Shown: piece by piece, positions 9,533 through 18,208 of the stretch
How the letters are laid out: each line of letters begins with the position of its first letter
How positions within the stretch are numbered: the first letter of the stretch is position 1
NCBI GenBank assembly: GCA_964459495.1
Contig: CAYWNK010000001.1
Location: 1-64,000 of the forward strand
Length of the DNA: 64,000 nt
Direction: 5' to 3'
DNA from: CAYWNK01 sp964459495
Lineage (GTDB): Bacteria > Planctomycetota > UBA1135 > GCA-002686595
Made by a program: the position numbers and the translations under genes
Notes under the pieces: generated by a model
Seen by the model: the letters and a program-made list of their open reading frames with translations, nothing else
The model's database searches: none
Told to the model about the DNA's origin: nothing

Positions 9533-10633
9533 TTAGGCCTCCAGCGTGATCGGCATCACGATGTAGCGGTAGGTCTCGCCCATGCGGAACTCACCGGGGC
9601 TGTTGCGCTCGTTGAACTGCAACCGAATGGTCTCCAGCTCGCAGTGCTTGAGACCGTCCAGGACGTAGTCGGGGTTGAAGGCGATCTCGGCCTTGTCGCC
9701 CTTGAAGTCCACGCCCATCGTCGCCTTGGCTTCTCCCCTGCCAGTGGACTGACCGAAGAGTTCCATGGTGCCACCTTCCACGCGCAGCCTGACGGCGCGT
9801 GCCTCATCGCCGGCGACGTTGGCCACCAGGCGGAGCTTCTTTGTGAAGGTCTCGCGATCGGCTTCGATGTGGTGGCTGGTCTCACCGGGCAGCACCGCCG
9901 AGTACCGCGGGAACTCACCATCGATCAGCCGCGCGAAAATCTCGGCGTTGCGCGTTCGTAGCCCAACCTGGTTGTCGTTGAACAAGAGCTTGATTTGATC
10001 CAGCGGGTCCTGGATGACCCGGCAGAACAACTGCATGCCCTTCGTCGGGACGATTGAGGGCTGTTCGGAAGGTTCGGCTGCATCGACGGGGATTTCGGCC
10101 AGCGCCAAACGACGACCGTCGGTGGCGACCATGCGCAGTGTGTCCGTTTCGATTTCGGTCAGCACGCCGTGCATCGCGTAGCGCCCTGGCTCACGGGCTG
10201 CAGCAAAGGACGTTTGCTGAACCAGTCGCATGAAGCTTCCGCCCTGGAGCGAGAGAGCTTTCTCCTCGCCAAAGCGCGGCACGACGGGGAACTCATCGGG
10301 GTCAATGGTCACCAGCTCGCAGGCGTCACCGTCGCCGCGAATCTGACACATGGTGTCGGTGCTCTCGAGCGTGCAGCGTTCGGCGACAAGGTCGCGGACG
10401 AAGTCCAGTGCCACCCGTGCGGGAATCACAACCGGACCCGGTTCCTCGACCTCGACGTCATCGATGCGATAGCGCAACGAGACCTCCTGGTCCGTACCGA
10501 TCAATTCCAAAGCATCGTCGGTGGCAACGAGGCAAACGTTCTCCAGCACCGGCTTGGTGCTCTTCGAGGGCACCACTTGGTTGGCGATGGCCAAACCTTC
10601 GCGGAGCTTCTCTCGATCGCAGGTGACTTTCAT
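9533..10633 (-). CDS. dnaN: DNA polymerase III beta sliding clamp
   Basis: 366 residues from the ATG at 10633 (MKVTCDREKLREG). This start fits the family's N-terminal strand; a longer reading to 10669 adds only atypical residues. The clamp encircles DNA and tethers polymerase III. Family features are visible in all three domains: the first-domain helix QVVPSKSTKPVLENV, the middle RRLALAEIP and PTKGMQLF region, and the C-terminal PDYVLDGLK followed by the closing YRYIVMPITLEA with its PM dipeptide. Length is typical (~370). The gene lies between the candidate oriC and dciA and is codirectional with dnaA. Confidence 0.97.
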   Translation of the reverse strand: MKVTCDREKLREGLAIANQVVPSKSTKPVLENVCLVATDDALELIGTDQEVSLRYRIDDVEVEEPGPVVIPARVALDFVRDLVAERCTLESTDTMCQIRGDGDACELVTIDPDEFPVVPRFGEEKALSLQGGSFMRLVQQTSFAAAREPGRYAMHGVLTEIETDTLRMVATDGRRLALAEIPVDAAEPSEQPSIVPTKGMQLFCRVIQDPLDQIKLLFNDNQVGLRTRNAEIFARLIDGEFPRYSAVLPGETSHHIEADRETFTKKLRLVANVAGDEARAVRLRVEGGTMELFGQSTGRGEAKATMGVDFKGDKAEIAFNPDYVLDGLKHCELETIRLQFNERNSPGEFRMGETYRYIVMPITLEA

Positions 10634-11052
10634 GGTGTGGCTGGCCACGGGCAGGAGAGGTCGGACCACCGGGTAGGCGCGAGGAGCCGCGGGCTAGGGT
10701 GGTTTTCCGGAAGACTCTTCAAAGAAGATTTAGCCTTCATAGTAAGGACCCCCCGAGATTGGGGATAACGGTCGATGATACCGACGTAAGTCTGGCAGGT
10801 ACAGTCTGTTGGGGCTACCAAGTTGCAGTTTGTAAGCTCCCGTGGTCTGTGGAAAGGCCGTCGGAAAGGGGGCGCTTGTCCACGCTTCTCCCAAGCGGTC
10901 GGTGGGGTCTGGAAAACAGGCCCAGGTTGTGCCCAAACGCTCCACAGAAGCGGCGCCAGTCTCCGGAATCGATCCCCAGCTGGTTCCACAGGCCATCCCC
11001 AGGGTTTTCCACGGCTGATCCACATTCTGGCGGCTGGAATGGGCGGTGAGCA
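10634..11052. other. Gene-free dnaN-dnaA interval: candidate oriC
   Basis: A 419-bp gap with several sites resembling the DnaA box TTATNCACA. TGATCCACA at 11016-11024 (one mismatch) and TGGGGATAA at 10760-10768 (one mismatch on the other strand) are the best. TTTTCCACG (11005-11013), TTGTCCACG (10876-10884) and TGTGGAAAG (10848-10856) each have two mismatches. The stretch at 10710-10740 is locally AT-richer. Origins commonly lie in this position in dnaA-dnaN clusters. The boxes are degenerate and a second candidate with a perfect box exists near parB, so the call is provisional. The dnaN promoter must also lie here. Confidence 0.5.
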
Positions 11053-12963
11053 TCAGTCGTCCAGGCCCTTGCCGCCCAGGCGGCTCAGCAGGGTTTCAAG
11101 CTCGGTGCGGCACTTGGGGTCCGCGGCGGCCTTCTTCTTGATCTTGTCAACGCCGTACAGGACCGTCGAGTGATCCCGTCCACCGAAGTACGCGCCGATC
11201 TCTTCGAGCGAGTGGCGGGTGATGTGGCGGGCCAGGAACATGGCGATCTGGCGCGGGTAGGCGATGGCCTGGGTGCGCCGTTTGCCCTGCAGGTCGACCT
11301 GCTTGATGCCGTACTGCTCGGTGATGACCGTGATGATGTCGTCCATCGTCGGCTCCCCTCGGCTCACCTTGAAGAGGTCGGTGAGCGCCTCACGGGCCGT
11401 AGCGATGGTCAAGGGCGCGCGTGCGATGCGTGCATAGCCAACCAGCCTGGTGACGGCACCTTCGAGCTCGCGGACGTTGTTCTCAACGTTTTCCGCGATC
11501 AGCGCGACGACATCATCGGGGAACTCCGCCCCTTGGTCCCGGCTCTTGCGTTTGACGATCGCCATCCGGGTTTCGAACCCCGGCGGCTCCATCTCGGTGA
11601 CCATGCCCCACTTGAAGCGCGACACGAGCCGATCCTGCAGGGTGGGGATGTCCTTCGGCGGCGAATCGGACGAGAGCACGATCTGCTTGCCGGCGTTGTA
11701 CAGGGTATTGAAGGTGTGGAAGAACTCCTCCTGTGTGGCGTCCTTGTTGGCCAACAGGTGGATGTCATCCACGACCAGAACATCGACGTTGCGGTACTTG
11801 TTCCGGAACTTCGTCAGGTCGCCGTTGGTCAGCGCCGAGATGAAGTGGTTCACGAACGTCTCACAGGACAGGTACAGGATGCGGCTGTCCGGGATGCGCT
11901 CGAGAATCAGATAGCAGAGGCCTTGGAGCAGGTGCGTCTTGCCGACGCCGACGTTGCCGTGCAGAAAGAACGGGTTGTAGGCCTTGCCCGGCTGCTCAGC
12001 AGCTCCCATGGCGGCAGCCTGACCGAAGCGGTTGCAGGGACCGACGACGAAGTTGTCGAAGGTGTACTTCGGATTGAGGACGACGTCGGAGTTGGTGAGC
12101 AGGCCGCCGGGCGTGCGGTCCTTCTCATTGATGGCAGCCCCCGGCTGGGGCATGCTCCGGTCATGGCGCTCGAGCTGGGCCGCGGGTGGGCGCTCTTCGG
12201 ACCGCGCGGCGGGTGCCACCATCGAGCCGGTGTCGGGAAGGCCGACCGAGGTCAGGTGCTCAGGGTCGACTAGGAAAGTGAGGCGCCGCGGTGAACCCAG
12301 GACAGCTTCGACCGACTGCTCGATGGTCGGCCGGTAGTAGTCCTCAAGCCAGGTCCGGGAGAACCCGCTCAAGACCACGACGACCACCGACTCGGCATCG
12401 ACCCTGGCCAAGGCGGTGCGGCGGAACCAGGTTTCGAACTGCTCAGGCTGAATCCGGCGCTGAATCGCCGCCTGGATCGAGTCCCAGAGCATGGCGAGAT
12501 CTGCGGGATCGCGAATCTCAGTGCCGGCGGTCTCGGCTGCACCGGTGCGGAGTGGAGCAACTTCGACAGTCCCTTCGTCCGGTTCCCGGGAAGGGGAGTC
12601 TGCGGACACGTCTGCGGGCTCTCCCTCGGGGCTGGTCCCTGTGGCCTCGGGGGCAGGCTCAAGGTCCCCGCGGGTGGCCTCGACGGCGGGCAGGTTGGAA
12701 GAACCCGCAGGCGTGTCGCGAAACAGATCCGGCCCGGAGTCACGCCGACGCGGCATTTCGGACTCGCGGCCAAGCGGCAAATCCGCCGGCCGGCTTTCGG
12801 GGCTTCGCTCCGGCCAATCGGCTGCATTCTCGGCCGCAGGCTGCGAGCTCTCCACATCCTGGATCGGCTCGCTTTGGGGAGGAACTTGGTGCCCAGGGCT
12901 ACCGGAGTTCTGGTCGTCGGACCCGCCGTCGTCGGGGATCCGCAACATGTCGGAGTGAGTCAT
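11053..12963 (-). CDS. dnaA: Chromosomal replication initiator DnaA with long disordered N-terminus
   Basis: 636 residues against the usual ~450. The excess is an N-terminal stretch of about 150 residues rich in Pro, Glu, Asp and Ser, ahead of domain I (LWDSIQAAIQRRIQPEQFETWF). The AAA+ core shows Walker A GNVGVGKTHLL, Walker B VLVVDDIHLL, and the sensor/arginine-finger part LVSRFKWGM. Domain IV has the box-recognition signature IGAYFGGRDHSTVLYG. It binds DnaA boxes and melts the origin in its ATP form. The extension is acidic and not arginine-rich, so it looks like genuine coding sequence. An internal ATG at codon 158 would remove it and cannot be excluded. Confidence 0.96.
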   Translation of the reverse strand: MTHSDMLRIPDDGGSDDQNSGSPGHQVPPQSEPIQDVESSQPAAENAADWPERSPESRPADLPLGRESEMPRRRDSGPDLFRDTPAGSSNLPAVEATRGDLEPAPEATGTSPEGEPADVSADSPSREPDEGTVEVAPLRTGAAETAGTEIRDPADLAMLWDSIQAAIQRRIQPEQFETWFRRTALARVDAESVVVVVLSGFSRTWLEDYYRPTIEQSVEAVLGSPRRLTFLVDPEHLTSVGLPDTGSMVAPAARSEERPPAAQLERHDRSMPQPGAAINEKDRTPGGLLTNSDVVLNPKYTFDNFVVGPCNRFGQAAAMGAAEQPGKAYNPFFLHGNVGVGKTHLLQGLCYLILERIPDSRILYLSCETFVNHFISALTNGDLTKFRNKYRNVDVLVVDDIHLLANKDATQEEFFHTFNTLYNAGKQIVLSSDSPPKDIPTLQDRLVSRFKWGMVTEMEPPGFETRMAIVKRKSRDQGAEFPDDVVALIAENVENNVRELEGAVTRLVGYARIARAPLTIATAREALTDLFKVSRGEPTMDDIITVITEQYGIKQVDLQGKRRTQAIAYPRQIAMFLARHITRHSLEEIGAYFGGRDHSTVLYGVDKIKKKAAADPKCRTELETLLSRLGGKGLDD

Positions 12964-13731
12964 CCTCTGTCGAGCCCCGGGGGGAGGGGTCTGGAGGCAA
13001 GCCGCTCAAAAGGCAGGGGGAAAGCGGCGGTTGGTAGGTCCGAGGGTGCGCCCAGTATGGAGGGCGATGGCGGAGCGGAAATACCGTGAGAGGCGGGTCC
13101 GCGGTCGGTCAGGAGGTTCGCTCGGGGCAGAGACGAATCCTTAGGCCCGGGAGGATCTTCCGGGTCATGCACGGACCCAAAGGCGCGTGCTGCTACCGGG
13201 GTCAGCCCCTCCCGAGGGGGACTGTCGGGGAGGTTCCTGCGGGGAGGAATCCTGTCGGGGGTGCGAGGCGCGTAGGCGATAGCCCCCGCAGCAGAACCGT
13301 CCAAGGCGGATTGCCCACGGCCACTCGGTCGACTTGTTCCACCTGATCGCGGAGGGGGAAACGATCAGACGTCTTGGCAAGGAACTTCATCGTGGAATGT
13401 GCTCCTGGGAGGGGCGTTGGTCGCGCGGAGACGGTGCGCGGGGGACGGACGGGGTGCTACTCTTCGGACGAAATCTCAGCTGGAAGCCGATCGATCGAAG
13501 GAACCCTCACGATGTTGTCGATGCGGCTCATGGTTGGTGTTCTTGACATCGCGAGGGGGGGGTCCGGGACCGGATGCAGTTCGCGAGGCAGGAACCTGTG
13601 GAGAGCAAGCCAACAACTTGGCCAACGCGCTGAACGCGGCGGCGATGAGGTCGCATTACACGCGTGATCCACGCAGGGGTCAACGCGAGAAGGCGAAGAG
13701 TTGGCGGGCCCTGTTGGTTGTTGACGAGCTT
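12964..13731. other. 768-bp gene-free region upstream of dnaA
   Basis: I find no convincing protein gene here; short open frames on both strands give arginine/proline-rich nonsense. There is no rpmH-rnpA pair, which often sits upstream of dnaA. The region is G-rich on the plus strand with several small inverted repeats, such as CCCGGGAGG/CTTCCGGG around 13145-13170, and one GTGATCCACGC site at 13664. It must contain the dnaA promoter and a long leader. A small RNA is possible, but I could not match SRP RNA, tmRNA or RNase P RNA cores. Confidence 0.5.
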
Positions 13732-14895
13732 TCAGGACTTACGCGCGCTGGTCGCAGTTCTCCTCACGATATCCACAGCCATGTGGATATCTTCGTCGCT
13801 CGTCGTGCGTCCGGTTGACAGTCGCAAACCCGCGCGCGCCGCGTCCCGTGAGAGGCCCATCGCCATGAGAACGTGCGATGGTTCCAACGAACCACTCGCG
13901 CAGGCGGAACCCGCAGATGCTTCCAGTCCCTCGAGGTCTAGGCGTGTCACCCAAGCTCGTCCGTCGACGCCTTCGACCTGAACGTTGAGGGTGTTGGGAA
14001 GGCGCCACGGATCGTCCAGACCTGGCCCGAGTACGCGGCTGCCGGTCACTCCGTCGCGGATCCCCCGCCAGAGCGCTTGGACCTGTGTTCGCGCGCGTTC
14101 TGCGAACGCTTCCTGCTCTTCAACGGCCAGCTCGATAGCAACGCTACCCGCCACGATGGCAGGCAAGTTTTCGGTCCCTGGTCGCAGGTCCGCCTCTTGG
14201 CCGCCTCCGAACTGCAGCGGGCGCAGGTGCGTTCCCATGCGGCGAATCAAAACCCCGCAGCCGATCGGTCCCCCGACCTTGTGGGCGGACAGGCTGACCA
14301 GGTTGGCGCGCAGCGCCTGGATGTCGAGCGGGCGTTTGCCAAGGACCTGCACGGCATCGGTATGCAGTAGGGGCCGCGCGGCGGGGGCAAGCCCCTCTAG
14401 CTTGTCCGCGAGCGCTGCCACGTTTACGCAGGTGCCAACTTCGTTGTTGGCGGCCATGACGGACACCAGAGCGGTGTCCGCCGCGCTGGCGGCCTCGAAT
14501 ACCTCGTCGAGGTCTACCCGGCCTTCGGCATTGACGCCCACGCGCGTGATCCCATGGCCGTCCGACGCCAGGTCCTCCGCCGGGGCCAGAACAGCGGCGT
14601 GCTCTACCGCCGTCGTCACCAGGCGCGCAGCACCCCCCGCGCGCCTGAGGACGCCGTGGAGGGCCAGATTGTTCGACTCGGTGCCGCCGGATGTGAAGAT
14701 GACCTCGTCCTCAAGGACAGCAAGGGCACCGGCAACGCGCTCGCGGGCCTCGTCGAGCATGGCGCGGGCGGCGCGTCCAGCAGCATGCACACTCGAGGCG
14801 TTGCCTTGCTGACGGTCCAGGGCCTCGATTAGCGCCTCGCGGGCTTCAGGGCGAATGCGAGTCGTAGCGTTATGGTCTAGGTGCACGCGGCTCAT
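13732..14895 (-). CDS. Cysteine desulfurase, NifS/IscS family
   Basis: 387 residues, typical length. A PLP enzyme that takes sulfur from L-cysteine as an enzyme persulfide for Fe-S clusters or thiolated tRNA. Visible features are the N-terminal LDHNATTRIRPE, the cofactor loop GGTESNNLAL, the Schiff-base Lys206 in SAHKVGGPIG, RPGTENLP, and catalytic Cys332 in SAGSACASGS with the long loop typical of class I (IscS/NifS) enzymes. The start overlaps the stop of bshA by 4 bp, so the pair is translationally coupled, and parA is coupled in turn to bshA. No iscU or iscA is adjacent, so it could serve tRNA thiolation instead of cluster assembly. Confidence 0.93.
   Translation of the reverse strand: MSRVHLDHNATTRIRPEAREALIEALDRQQGNASSVHAAGRAARAMLDEARERVAGALAVLEDEVIFTSGGTESNNLALHGVLRRAGGAARLVTTAVEHAAVLAPAEDLASDGHGITRVGVNAEGRVDLDEVFEAASAADTALVSVMAANNEVGTCVNVAALADKLEGLAPAARPLLHTDAVQVLGKRPLDIQALRANLVSLSAHKVGGPIGCGVLIRRMGTHLRPLQFGGGQEADLRPGTENLPAIVAGSVAIELAVEEQEAFAERARTQVQALWRGIRDGVTGSRVLGPGLDDPWRLPNTLNVQVEGVDGRAWVTRLDLEGLEASAGSACASGSLEPSHVLMAMGLSRDAARAGLRLSTGRTTSDEDIHMAVDIVRRTATSARKS
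13768..13791. repeat. Inverted repeat of two DnaA-box-like sites inside the desulfurase gene
   Basis: Perfect 10-bp arms GATATCCACA and TGTGGATATC separated by GCCA. Each arm holds ATATCCACA, one mismatch from the DnaA box TTATCCACA, and the two face one another. The site lies in the 3' end of the desulfurase gene, about 800 bp upstream of dnaA, where it also codes for protein. Function is inferred only from the match. Confidence 0.45.
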
Positions 14896-16052
14896 GCCGT
14901 GTCTAGCAAGCCGCGGTACAGATCCTCGTAGCGCATGACGACGCTGCGGCGGTCGAAGCGCGTCTCCGCCTCGTGTCGAGCGGCCAGCCCCATGGCATCA
15001 CTTGTGCCCGACTCGAACAGCAGGCGTCGCAGGCACGCCGCGTACTCGTCCTGGTCCTGGGGCTGTGCGAGCAGGCCGCTCAGCCCATGGGTCACTACCT
15101 CGGAGACCCCGCCGACGTCGGTGGACACCACCGCCGTCCCGCAGGACATCGCCTCCAGCGCCGAAAGCCCAAAGGACTCCTCCGAGCTGGCCAGGCAGAA
15201 CACGTCGGCGGGCGCAAGCAGCTCGGGCAAGGCATCGCGCTCTCCCAGGAACCTCACCCGGGACTCGATGCCCAGCACCCGGGCTACGCGCCTGCACTCC
15301 GCCTGCTCCGGACCGTCGCCCACAAGGACCAGGTGCGCTTGGTCACCCCCAGGTCCCGACGTCGCGATGGCGAAGGCCTCCACAAGCCAGGGCACGCGCT
15401 TGACGGAGCGAAAATTGGACACGTGCACCGCCGTCGGACCCTCGTGTCCGATGCAGTCGTTGCCGCGCTGGGCCTTGGGCGTGAAGTGCTCAAGGTCGAC
15501 GAAGTTCGCGATCACGTGGATGCGGCAAGGGGTTACGGTCGGGCAGAACTTCTCGGTTGTTCGCCGCGCAAGGTCTGAGCTGACGGCCGTGACCGCGTCG
15601 CTGGCCAAGATCACGTGCTCGGTCAGGGGCGCATACGAGGGATCGTTGCCAACTAGGGTGATGTCGGTGCCGTGCAGCGTCGTCACGACCTTAGGGGCAG
15701 GGAACTCCCCGTAGGTGCGAGCGGCTTCCCGGGCCAGGAAGGCCGATACAGCGTGGGGAATCGCGTAGTGGGCGTGCAGGATGTCGAAGCCCACCTGGCG
15801 ATGCACGTCGAGCACACGGCTGGTGATGGCTAGGTCGTGCGGCGTGGAGTGGAACAGCGGATAGGGAAAACCCTGGGCCACGTGCATCTCCACGGGGCCC
15901 CCGCTGCGGGCCAGGCGCGGCGGCACGTCATGGCTGAACAGGTGCACGCTGTGCCCGGCGTCGGCAAGCGACAGGGCGAGCTCACTCGCAACCACACCCG
16001 AGCCACCGTAGGTGGGATGGCATAGAACGCCGATACGCAGCGGGCGAGTCAT
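14892..16052 (-). CDS. bshA: N-acetyl-alpha-D-glucosaminyl L-malate synthase (bacillithiol step 1)
   Basis: 386 residues; GT4-family glycosyltransferase that joins UDP-GlcNAc to L-malate. The BshA-specific motifs are all present: CHPTYGGSGVVASELAL near the start, HAHYAIPHAVSAFLA around residue 94, TLHGTDITLVG around 128, and the donor-binding LASSEESFGLSALEAMSCG with its E-x7-E arrangement. The last ~100 residues close the second Rossmann domain. It overlaps parA upstream and the desulfurase downstream by 4 bp each. The two later enzymes of the pathway, BshB1 and BshC, lie together at 23490-25863, so the window holds a full bacillithiol route. Confidence 0.93.
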   Translation of the reverse strand: MTRPLRIGVLCHPTYGGSGVVASELALSLADAGHSVHLFSHDVPPRLARSGGPVEMHVAQGFPYPLFHSTPHDLAITSRVLDVHRQVGFDILHAHYAIPHAVSAFLAREAARTYGEFPAPKVVTTLHGTDITLVGNDPSYAPLTEHVILASDAVTAVSSDLARRTTEKFCPTVTPCRIHVIANFVDLEHFTPKAQRGNDCIGHEGPTAVHVSNFRSVKRVPWLVEAFAIATSGPGGDQAHLVLVGDGPEQAECRRVARVLGIESRVRFLGERDALPELLAPADVFCLASSEESFGLSALEAMSCGTAVVSTDVGGVSEVVTHGLSGLLAQPQDQDEYAACLRRLLFESGTSDAMGLAARHEAETRFDRRSVVMRYEDLYRGLLDTA

Positions 16053-17911
16053 GCGTGCGTCGTTGCAGGGCCGCCCCTGCCGGGACGTCGCGCGCGGTCT
16101 TCGCCGATGTAGTCGCCGAAGGAGTAGACGGGCAAGGCCCGGGCTTGCACTTGGGTTGCCTCAGGGGCCGGCTCAGGGGCCGGCTCAGGGGCCGGCTCAG
16201 GGGCCGGCTCAGGGGCCGGCTCAGGGGCCGGCTCTGTTGTCAGCGCCTCCACGTGCCCGGCCGCCGCTTCCGTTGGGGAGGCAGACACGTTTGCGGGAGC
16301 GAATGCCTCGGCTTCCAAGGGCGCATCGGCCAACTGGGCAGGGGAAGGCCGCTGCTCATCGCCCGCTACCAGGCCGTCTAGCTCGTCGTCTATCCCCTCC
16401 TCATCCAGTTCGTCGAGTGCTTCCTTTGTCTCGAATTCGTCGGCTTGGAAGGCTTCTGAAGCGTGGTTCGCTTGCTCGACGTCGAGCAGGGCGGTCCCTG
16501 CGCCGCCGGGATCCACCGTTGACGCTGCGGCGCGAAATTCGACCCGGGAGTTGGGGCCCGGCGGGATGATCACTCCAAAGGGGAGCGGTCCACCCGCGGG
16601 GGGGGATTCCAGGACCACAAGTGGGTCAGGATCGAGCTCGCCGGGTGGGGCAGCCTCCGGCTCGACGGCTTCGATCGGCTCGGCTGGCTCGACGGCTTCG
16701 ACCGGCTCCGATGAGCTGGAATCGCCGCTCCCCCCGGGCTCAAGGACGTGCAGGGGCTCGGGCGAGTCCTCGGCATCTTCCAGGGTCACGCTCGGCTCGC
16801 TGGCGGGTTCGATCCCTAGGTCCTCGCAGGCCTCTGCGGGTTCGGACTGGGTAGCCACGGACGCCGCCTCGGGGCTGCTGTGGGGGTCCGAGCGCTCTTC
16901 CTGGGCCTTCTCTAGCTCGGCTGTGTCCTCTGGAACCATCGGAGACGGATCACTGGCCGTGATCGGCTCGTTGGTTGGGGCCACCTGGGCTTCCCCTTGG
17001 GCTTTCGCCTCGGCGCGCTTGGCCTGCTCGATCTCGCGCAGGGCCACAGCTGCGGCCAGCAGCTCCTCGGAACTGCGTGGGGCGGCCGCGGGAGCCACGG
17101 GCGCGTGCTCTGCGGCCTCCTGAAGGATGACCTCAGCGGCCAGGCCGCTGTAGTCCTTGGCGCCATTGGAGTCCGGGGCGTATTCAAAGATGGTCAGGCT
17201 GTGGCTCGGGCTCTCGGCCAGCTTGACGTTGGAGCGGATGGAGCTGGAGTAGACCTTTCCGGGGAAGAAGCGGCGCAGTTCGCCAAGCACCTCGCGGGCC
17301 AACTTCAGCCGGTTGTCGTACAGATTGGGCAGCAAGCCGGTCAGCTCGAGCCGCGGGTTGAGGCGCCGCTGCATGAGCTGGATGACTTCGACCAGCTTGC
17401 CCAGCCCCTGGAGGGCGAAGAACTCGGTTTGAACCGAGATCAGCACCTCGTACGCGGAGGCAAGCGCGTTGATCGACAGCAGGCCAAGGCTCGGCGGGCA
17501 ATCCAACAGCAGATAGTCGATCGGGCCGCTTTCGCCGTTCCGGTCGGGCACTTCCGCCCCGGCCTGTTCCCAGGTGTCCAGCGCATCGCGCAGCACGGTC
17601 TCGCGCCCGATGGTCGCGGCGAGCTCGAGTTCGGCACCGGACAGGTCGATGTGGCTGGGGATCAGCCACAGTCCCGGCGTTCGCGTAGAGCGCATCGCAT
17701 CCTGGATCGCCAGCCCGGCCACCAGCACGCCATAGATCGTCGGTTCCCCCGATCGGGCCTCACAGCCCAAGTAGAGGGATAGGTTGGCCTGGGGATCCAT
17801 GTCCACCACGACCACGCGTTTGCCCGCGCGGGCGAGCGCGGCACCCAGATTGGTGGCGGTGGTGGTTTTGCCGACACCGCCCTTTTGATTGATGATCGCG
17901 ATCCTGCGCAT
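16049..17911 (-). CDS. parA: ParA-type chromosome partition ATPase with long Pro/Ala/Glu tail
   Basis: 620 residues from the ATG at 17911 (MRRIAIINQKGGVGKTTT). This places the deviant Walker A at residues 9-17, as in the family; upstream sequence is not ParA-like. The first ~260 residues are a complete ParA/Soj ATPase: VVDMDPQANLS, LLLDCPPSLGLL, and PNLYDNRLKLAREVLGELR. ParA dimers on the nucleoid pull ParB-parS complexes apart. The remaining ~350 residues are low-complexity, acidic and proline/alanine-rich, including an Glu-Pro-Ala-Pro repeat encoded by a 12-bp tandem array. Usual ParA proteins end near residue 260, so the tail is a large extension. No parB follows; the parB gene is at 45414. 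It overlaps bshA by 4 bp. Confidence 0.92.
   Translation of the reverse strand: MRRIAIINQKGGVGKTTTATNLGAALARAGKRVVVVDMDPQANLSLYLGCEARSGEPTIYGVLVAGLAIQDAMRSTRTPGLWLIPSHIDLSGAELELAATIGRETVLRDALDTWEQAGAEVPDRNGESGPIDYLLLDCPPSLGLLSINALASAYEVLISVQTEFFALQGLGKLVEVIQLMQRRLNPRLELTGLLPNLYDNRLKLAREVLGELRRFFPGKVYSSSIRSNVKLAESPSHSLTIFEYAPDSNGAKDYSGLAAEVILQEAAEHAPVAPAAAPRSSEELLAAAVALREIEQAKRAEAKAQGEAQVAPTNEPITASDPSPMVPEDTAELEKAQEERSDPHSSPEAASVATQSEPAEACEDLGIEPASEPSVTLEDAEDSPEPLHVLEPGGSGDSSSSEPVEAVEPAEPIEAVEPEAAPPGELDPDPLVVLESPPAGGPLPFGVIIPPGPNSRVEFRAAASTVDPGGAGTALLDVEQANHASEAFQADEFETKEALDELDEEGIDDELDGLVAGDEQRPSPAQLADAPLEAEAFAPANVSASPTEAAAGHVEALTTEPAPEPAPEPAPEPAPEPAPEPAPEATQVQARALPVYSFGDYIGEDRARRPGRGGPATTHA
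16161..16232. repeat. 12-bp tandem repeat, six copies, in the parA tail
   Basis: Six identical head-to-tail copies of TCAGGGGCCGGC (plus-strand reading). On the coding strand they give a run of Glu-Pro-Ala-Pro units. The period is a multiple of three, so copy number can change without breaking the frame. Confidence 0.9.
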
Positions 17912-18208
17912 GGTGGGCCCGCGGCGCTTGGCGCTCGGCTCCGGAGTGTACCCAGAGCGCTGTTGCTCGTGTCCGCCAACTCCGATGGAACAGCACGGTC
18001 CGGGCAGAAGCCCGGTCATGGCCGGTTCACAAGCGGCCCACCTGCCGCGGGGCCGGACGCCCAGTTATCCTGCGCCGACCGGCGACGCTCCTGAATCCCC
18101 GTCCTGCGGGAATCTTCCGCTTGCACCGCCCCGTGTCTGATCCCGGCACCCCGTGCCAATTCTCTCCGCGCTGCCGCGCTGTCCGCCCGAGACCCACCGA
18201 ACCTCTCC

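Noticed and set aside
12964..13731. Possible SRP RNA or tmRNA upstream of dnaA
   Set aside because: A GGCAGGAACCTG...GGAGAGCAAGCC stretch near 13585 looked vaguely like the SRP core, and an ANNLANAL-like reading looked like a tmRNA tag, but neither the apical GGAA tetraloop nor the tRNA-like ends could be found.
16161..16232. Short direct repeats resembling a CRISPR array
   Set aside because: The 12-bp units are head to tail without spacers and encode a Pro/Ala repeat inside parA.
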